NCBI GenBank assembly: GCA_041309145.1
Contig: JBFZAG010000060.1
Span: 1 to 16,933, forward strand
DNA length: 16,933 nt
From: JAPLLS01 sp041309145
GTDB taxonomy: Bacteria > Omnitrophota > Gorgyraeia > Gygaellales > Profunditerraquicolaceae
Direction of reading: 5' to 3'
In this document: one piece after another, positions 13,662 through 16,933 of the stretch
Numbering within the stretch: position 1 is the first letter of the stretch
Layout: every line of letters begins with the position of its first letter
Made by a program: the position numbers and the translations under genes
The notes under the pieces: model-generated
What the model was told of the DNA's origin: nothing
What the model saw: only the letters and a program-made list of their open reading frames with translations
The model's database searches: none

Positions 13662-14112
13662 ACTTAAAGCCAGGGCCTACGCTTTCCTGCTTTTAAAATA
13701 CCGGCAGCGCAGCGAAAAAGAGATCTTCGACCGGCTGAAGAGGAAAAAATTCCCGGAAGAGCTGATCAGGCAAACCCTGGATTTTCTGCGGGAGAAAAAA
13801 TTCATTGACGATAATAATTTTGCCCGGGCCTGGATCCGGGAGCGGCTGGCCAAATCGATCGGACCGCGCAGGCTTATTCAGGAATTAAAGATAAAAGGGA
13901 TAGATAAACAGGTAATTGAGAGCAATCTTAGCCAGGCCCAAGAGTATTATAGCGAAGCCGAAACCATCCGCAGTCTTGCCGGCAGGCGGTTTAATTCGCT
14001 TAAAGATTTAGATCCGCAGACAGCTAAAAGGCGCGTATACGCTTATCTTCTCCGCCGCGGCTTCTCTCCGGACGCAGTAATAGACACGATCAACCAACTA
14101 AAAACCAGCTAA
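13648..14112 (+). CDS. recX: Regulatory protein RecX
   Basis: RecX (154 aa) binds RecA filaments and limits their growth and ATPase activity. The protein is all helical with three repeats of the RecX fold: AYAFLLLKYRQRSEKEIFDRL (repeat 1), FIDDNNFARAWIRERLAKS with GPRRLIQELKIKGI (repeat 2), and AKRRVYAYLLRRGFSPDAV (repeat 3). The YxxLxxRxRSExE and F.DDxxFAxxWIxxR type motifs are good matches. The start is GTG 13648, inside the last codons of htrA (14-bp overlap). There is no ATG nearby in frame and only a weak purine stretch upstream, so expression probably depends on translational coupling. It lies one gene away from recA, on the same strand. Confidence 0.92.
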   Translation: MKNDKLKARAYAFLLLKYRQRSEKEIFDRLKRKKFPEELIRQTLDFLREKKFIDDNNFARAWIRERLAKSIGPRRLIQELKIKGIDKQVIESNLSQAQEYYSEAETIRSLAGRRFNSLKDLDPQTAKRRVYAYLLRRGFSPDAVIDTINQLKTS

Positions 14113-14118
14113 CCTGAA

Positions 14119-14175
14119 CAACCGCGTAGGTTGCCATAACAACCTGCGCGATTGTACTGGCAACCTACGCGGTTG
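14119..14175 (+). repeat. 18-bp perfect inverted repeat in the recX-alaS gap
   Basis: Positions 14119-14136 and 14158-14175 are exact reverse complements (arms containing AACCGCGTAGGTTGCC and its complement) with a 21-nt loop. As RNA this is a strong hairpin ending 19 nt before the alaS start. It is not followed by a U-run. It could protect the recX 3' end, pause polymerase or affect alaS translation. Its right arm belongs to the tandem repeat annotated below. Confidence 0.85.
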
Positions 14176-14181
14176 CACTGG
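14140..14181 (+). repeat. Two adjacent 21-nt direct repeats upstream of alaS
   Basis: Units 14140-14160 and 14161-14181 share the frame CAACCT-R-CGCG-R-TTG-Y-ACTGG and differ at three positions, all transitions. They abut exactly. Because the first inverted-repeat arm can pair with either unit (perfectly with the second, imperfectly with the first), two alternative hairpins are possible. TAGGA (14185-14189), a modest ribosome site for alaS, follows at once. Confidence 0.8.
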
Positions 14182-14194
14182 TTGTAGGAACCGT

Positions 14195-16831
14195 ATGATT
14201 ACAGCTGACCAGTTAAGGGAAAAATATCTGGAGTTTTTCCGCTCCAAAAAGCACAAAGTAGTGGCCAGCGATTCGCTGGTCCCCCACGATGACCCGACCG
14301 TGCTTTTCACTCCGGCCGGGATGAACCAGTTCAAAAAACAGTTCCTGGGGCTGATCACCGATTTTACCCGGGCCGCTTCCAGCCAGCGCTGCCTGCGCAC
14401 CGATGACCTGGAAAAAGTCGGCAAGACCGATTGCCATCATACTTTTTTCGAAATGCTGGGGAATTTTTCTTTCGGCGACTATTTCAAGAGCGAGGCCATT
14501 GCCTGGGCCTGGGAATTTCTGACCCAAGAGTTAGGGATCCCCGCGGAAAAGCTCTGGGTTTCGGTTTATAAAGACGACGACGAGGCTTATAATATCTGGA
14601 AAAGCGAGATCAAATTCCCCGCAGAAAAGATCTGCAAACTCGGGGACCACGATAATTTCTGGCCGGCGGACGCCAAGGAAAAAGGGCCGAATGGCCCCTG
14701 CGGGCCGTGCTCGGAAATATTCTTTGACCTCGGAACTCAAGTCGGCTGCGCTAAACCGGATTGTAACCCTTCCTGCAGCTGCGGAAGGTTTATCGAGATC
14801 TGGAACCTGGTGTTCACCCAGTTCAACCGCAAGGAAGGCGGGATGCTGGAGCCCTTGCCTCAGAAAAATATCGATACCGGCATGGGCTTAGAGCGGATCA
14901 CCGCGGTGATGCAGGGGGTCAGGAGCAATTTCGAGACTGACCTGTTCCAGCCTTTGGTCAAAGAAATAAAGTCCGGGGCTAGGCATCACGACCTAAAACT
15001 TACCACGACCATATATGCCGTTTGCGACCATCTCCGGGCGATAGTATTCTCTGTTTTCGACGGAATAATGCCTTCCAACGAGGCCCGCGGTTATGTGGTG
15101 AGAAAATTGATCCGCAAGAGCGTTTTGCATTTGCGGGAGCTGGGCATCAAAGAGCCGTTTTTGTATAAGCTGGTCCCGCTTCTGGCCGAGGTAATGAAGA
15201 AACCTTATCCGGATCTGGCCAAATCCCGGGAGAATATCGCCGATATAATCTTATCCGAAGAAAAGAATTATAATGCAATTCTTGATTCGAGCAGTGATCT
15301 GATAGACAGCGAATGTAAGGAGATCTATGAGAACATTGCTTCCGATGTGGCTAAAGAAGCCGGGTCAAAAGCGTTCAAGCTCTACGATACCCACGGCATT
15401 CCTTTAGAGCTGACTTTGAGGAGATTGAAAAGCAAAGGCCTTAAATTCGAAGAAAATGCGGTAGCTGTTTTCAATGAGGAACTTAATCTGCAGAAGAACC
15501 GCTCCAAGGCCGGATCCGCCATGCAGGGGGACGTGTTCAGCGTCAAGGAGCTGGAATTAAAGGGGGTTGCCGATACGGAGTTTTGCGGCCATTCGGAATT
15601 CAGCGTTAAGGCCGGGATCCTCATGATCCTCAAAGATAACCGGGAAGCGGCTGAGATCAAGGAAGGCGACGAGGCAAAGATAATCCTGGACCGGACATCT
15701 TTTTACGCCGAGCAGGGCGGACAGATCGGCGATGCCGGGATCCTGGACCTGGATAAAAACGTATTTGAAGTGCGGGATACCCGGAAGAACCACAAAGTCA
15801 CCATGCATATCGGAAAAGTCAGGCACGGACAGTTCCGCAAAGGCCAGCAGGTGCAGGCCAAGGTCGACTCCGAACGCAGGCTTTCGATCATGCGCAACCA
15901 CACCGCGACCCATCTTTTGCAGACGGCGCTGCGCACAGTCCTGGGCAACCACGTGCAGCAGCAGGGTTCTTTTGTTTCCGATGACCGGCTGCGTTTTGAT
16001 TTTACCCATTTTAAACAGGTCAGCCGCCAGGAGCTCGACCGGATCGAAGAGCTGGTCAATAGTTTTGTCATCGAGAATCTCGCGGTTTCCAAGGTCGAGA
16101 TGTCTATTGAAGATGCCCGCAAAGAAGGGGCGCTGGCGTTCTTCGCCGAGAAATACGAAGATAAAGTCCGGGTGGTCTCCATAAAAAATGTTTCCAAAGA
16201 ATTCTGCGGCGGCACTCATCTCGATGCTACCGGTTTTGTCGGATTGTTCAAGATCGTCAGCGAAAGCTCGATCGCCAGCGGTGTGCGCCGGATCGAAGCG
16301 CTCACCGGAGCCGCCGCGTATAAAGCGATGAAGCTGGACCAGGACCTGATCTGCGGTATTTCCGAAGCGCTGAAAACTTCGGGAGACAACCTGACCGCGG
16401 AACTCGAGAAGAAGCTCAAGCTCATCAAAGACCTGGAAAAACAGATTAATTCTTTCAAGCTGAATAATGTGGCCTCTTCTATAGAGGGAATATTAAGTAG
16501 AGCTGAAGTGATAAACGGAGCAAAGGTCATCGCTGAGAAGATCGACCAGTCGGATGTGGCTGTATTGAGGGCTACGGCCGATATGCTGAAAAATAAAGAG
16601 CCTAATGTCATCGTCGCTTTGGGAACTATCATCGAATCCAAACCGTTTTTATTGCTGGCGACTAATCTTGCCGGAGTCGATGCCGCGGCTCTTATTAAAG
16701 CGATCGCACCTGAGATCGGCGGTTCCGGAGGGGGAAGAAAAGATATGGCCCAGGCCGGAGGGACTAAACCCGAGAATCTGGATAAGGCTTTGGCTAAATT
16801 CAAAGAGCTAATCAGAGGCGGCGGAAAATGA
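14195..16831 (+). CDS. alaS: Alanine-tRNA ligase
   Basis: AlaRS (878 aa, normal length) charges tRNA-Ala and clears mischarged Ser and Gly. The class II catalytic core starts at the N-terminus (LFTPAGMNQFKKQFLG; then RCLRTDDLEKVGKT and FFEMLGNFSFGDYFK) and includes NTGMGLER-like DTGMGLERI. The editing domain has its full zinc site: H569 and H573 (HTATH), C671 and H675 (CGGTH). The C-terminal C-Ala domain ends with EIGGSGGGRKDMAQAGG. A Cys-rich insert GCAKPDCNPSCSC, about residues 187-199, lies in the catalytic part; this is seen in some bacterial AlaRS and may bind metal. The start is ATG 14195 behind TAGGA. The stop overlaps the next ATG (ATGA). Expression may be influenced by the repeats in its leader. 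Confidence 0.97.
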   Translation: MITADQLREKYLEFFRSKKHKVVASDSLVPHDDPTVLFTPAGMNQFKKQFLGLITDFTRAASSQRCLRTDDLEKVGKTDCHHTFFEMLGNFSFGDYFKSEAIAWAWEFLTQELGIPAEKLWVSVYKDDDEAYNIWKSEIKFPAEKICKLGDHDNFWPADAKEKGPNGPCGPCSEIFFDLGTQVGCAKPDCNPSCSCGRFIEIWNLVFTQFNRKEGGMLEPLPQKNIDTGMGLERITAVMQGVRSNFETDLFQPLVKEIKSGARHHDLKLTTTIYAVCDHLRAIVFSVFDGIMPSNEARGYVVRKLIRKSVLHLRELGIKEPFLYKLVPLLAEVMKKPYPDLAKSRENIADIILSEEKNYNAILDSSSDLIDSECKEIYENIASDVAKEAGSKAFKLYDTHGIPLELTLRRLKSKGLKFEENAVAVFNEELNLQKNRSKAGSAMQGDVFSVKELELKGVADTEFCGHSEFSVKAGILMILKDNREAAEIKEGDEAKIILDRTSFYAEQGGQIGDAGILDLDKNVFEVRDTRKNHKVTMHIGKVRHGQFRKGQQVQAKVDSERRLSIMRNHTATHLLQTALRTVLGNHVQQQGSFVSDDRLRFDFTHFKQVSRQELDRIEELVNSFVIENLAVSKVEMSIEDARKEGALAFFAEKYEDKVRVVSIKNVSKEFCGGTHLDATGFVGLFKIVSESSIASGVRRIEALTGAAAYKAMKLDQDLICGISEALKTSGDNLTAELEKKLKLIKDLEKQINSFKLNNVASSIEGILSRAEVINGAKVIAEKIDQSDVAVLRATADMLKNKEPNVIVALGTIIESKPFLLLATNLAGVDAAALIKAIAPEIGGSGGGRKDMAQAGGTKPENLDKALAKFKELIRGGGK

Positions 16832-16933
16832 AAATAATCCGTTTTAACAGCACCAAACAACTGGAAAAGATCTACAACCGGGGTTTTGTCAGGTCCCGCA
16901 GGGTGGGCGAAAAAGTAAGGCAGGTCCTGGACG
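16828..16933 (+). CDS. hisD: Start of a gene, probably histidinol dehydrogenase (cut by the window end)
   Basis: Only 35 codons are present. The sequence begins MKIIRFNSTKQLEKIYNR and continues into a segment with VGEKVRQVLD. The pattern V-x-x-x-V-x-x-I/V-L-D in the first 40 residues is typical of HisD, just before its VRxxGDxAL motif, which would fall outside the window. HisD oxidises histidinol to histidine in two NAD-dependent steps. The start overlaps the alaS stop as ATGA, showing tight coupling. The identification is tentative because so little is visible. Confidence 0.5.
   Translation, partial: MKIIRFNSTKQLEKIYNRGFVRSRRVGEKVRQVLD

Noticed and set aside
14113..14194. T-box riboswitch or intrinsic terminator for alaS
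   Set aside because: The gap is too short for a T-box, no T-box core sequence or specifier loop is seen, and the strong hairpin has no U-run after it.
1..16933. CRISPR array, tRNA or rRNA gene
   Set aside because: No regularly spaced repeats, cloverleaf-like or rRNA-like segments were seen in any intergenic stretch.

Overview
This is a bacterial chromosomal segment of roughly 50% GC, nearly all coding, with housekeeping genes next to an electron-bifurcation type operon. Several things suggest a Gram-negative anaerobe of a poorly cultured lineage, and Candidatus Omnitrophota (OP3) is my best guess. The pointers are an EtfA with an N-terminal two-cluster ferredoxin domain, an exported HtrA/Do protease, an atypical SMC, c-di-GMP proteins and a pilin-like protein. 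The phylum call is inference; no rRNA or tRNA gene is visible to settle it.

Layout. (1) Positions 1-~185 read on the minus strand as a piece of a family 2 glycoside hydrolase. At ~180-195 this switches abruptly to the plus-strand C-terminal half of glgC, so both genes lose their N-termini at one point: a rearrangement or, more likely, an assembly chimera at a contig end. A GNAT acetyltransferase overlaps the end of glgC. (2) Positions 1339-5650 look like one operon: acyl-CoA dehydrogenase, PilZ protein, etfB, ferredoxin-etfA, CheY-like receiver, small pilin-like membrane protein. The dehydrogenase and Etf genes resemble the caffeyl-CoA reductase (CarCDE) arrangement; the PilZ and receiver genes add a signalling layer. 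(3) An AT-rich spacer (5651-5887) ends in a perfect-consensus sigma70-type promoter driving a 58-residue excisionase-type HTH protein and smc. The SMC has ABC head motifs at both ends, but its hinge appears collapsed to ~60 residues and it carries a low-complexity Ala/Pro/Glu insert. (4) The convergent space between smc and a minus-strand GAF-GGDEF diguanylate cyclase gene holds a perfect 26-bp inverted repeat. The cyclase gene seems to have a leaderless promoter. (5) Another perfect-consensus promoter starts a plus-strand cluster: recA, htrA, recX, alaS and the start of a probable hisD. The recX-alaS gap is filled by an 18-bp inverted repeat overlapping a 21-nt tandem repeat.

How the genes may work together: the Acd/EtfBA set would couple enoyl-CoA reduction with NADH to ferredoxin reduction. 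The GGDEF enzyme could make the c-di-GMP that the PilZ protein can bind. RecA and RecX are a known recombinase-modulator pair, here split by an envelope protease. No CRISPR array, prophage, transposase gene or obvious integrated element is visible. The best leads are the SMC hinge, the signalling genes inside the Acd/Etf operon, the two palindromic intergenic elements and the chimeric left edge.
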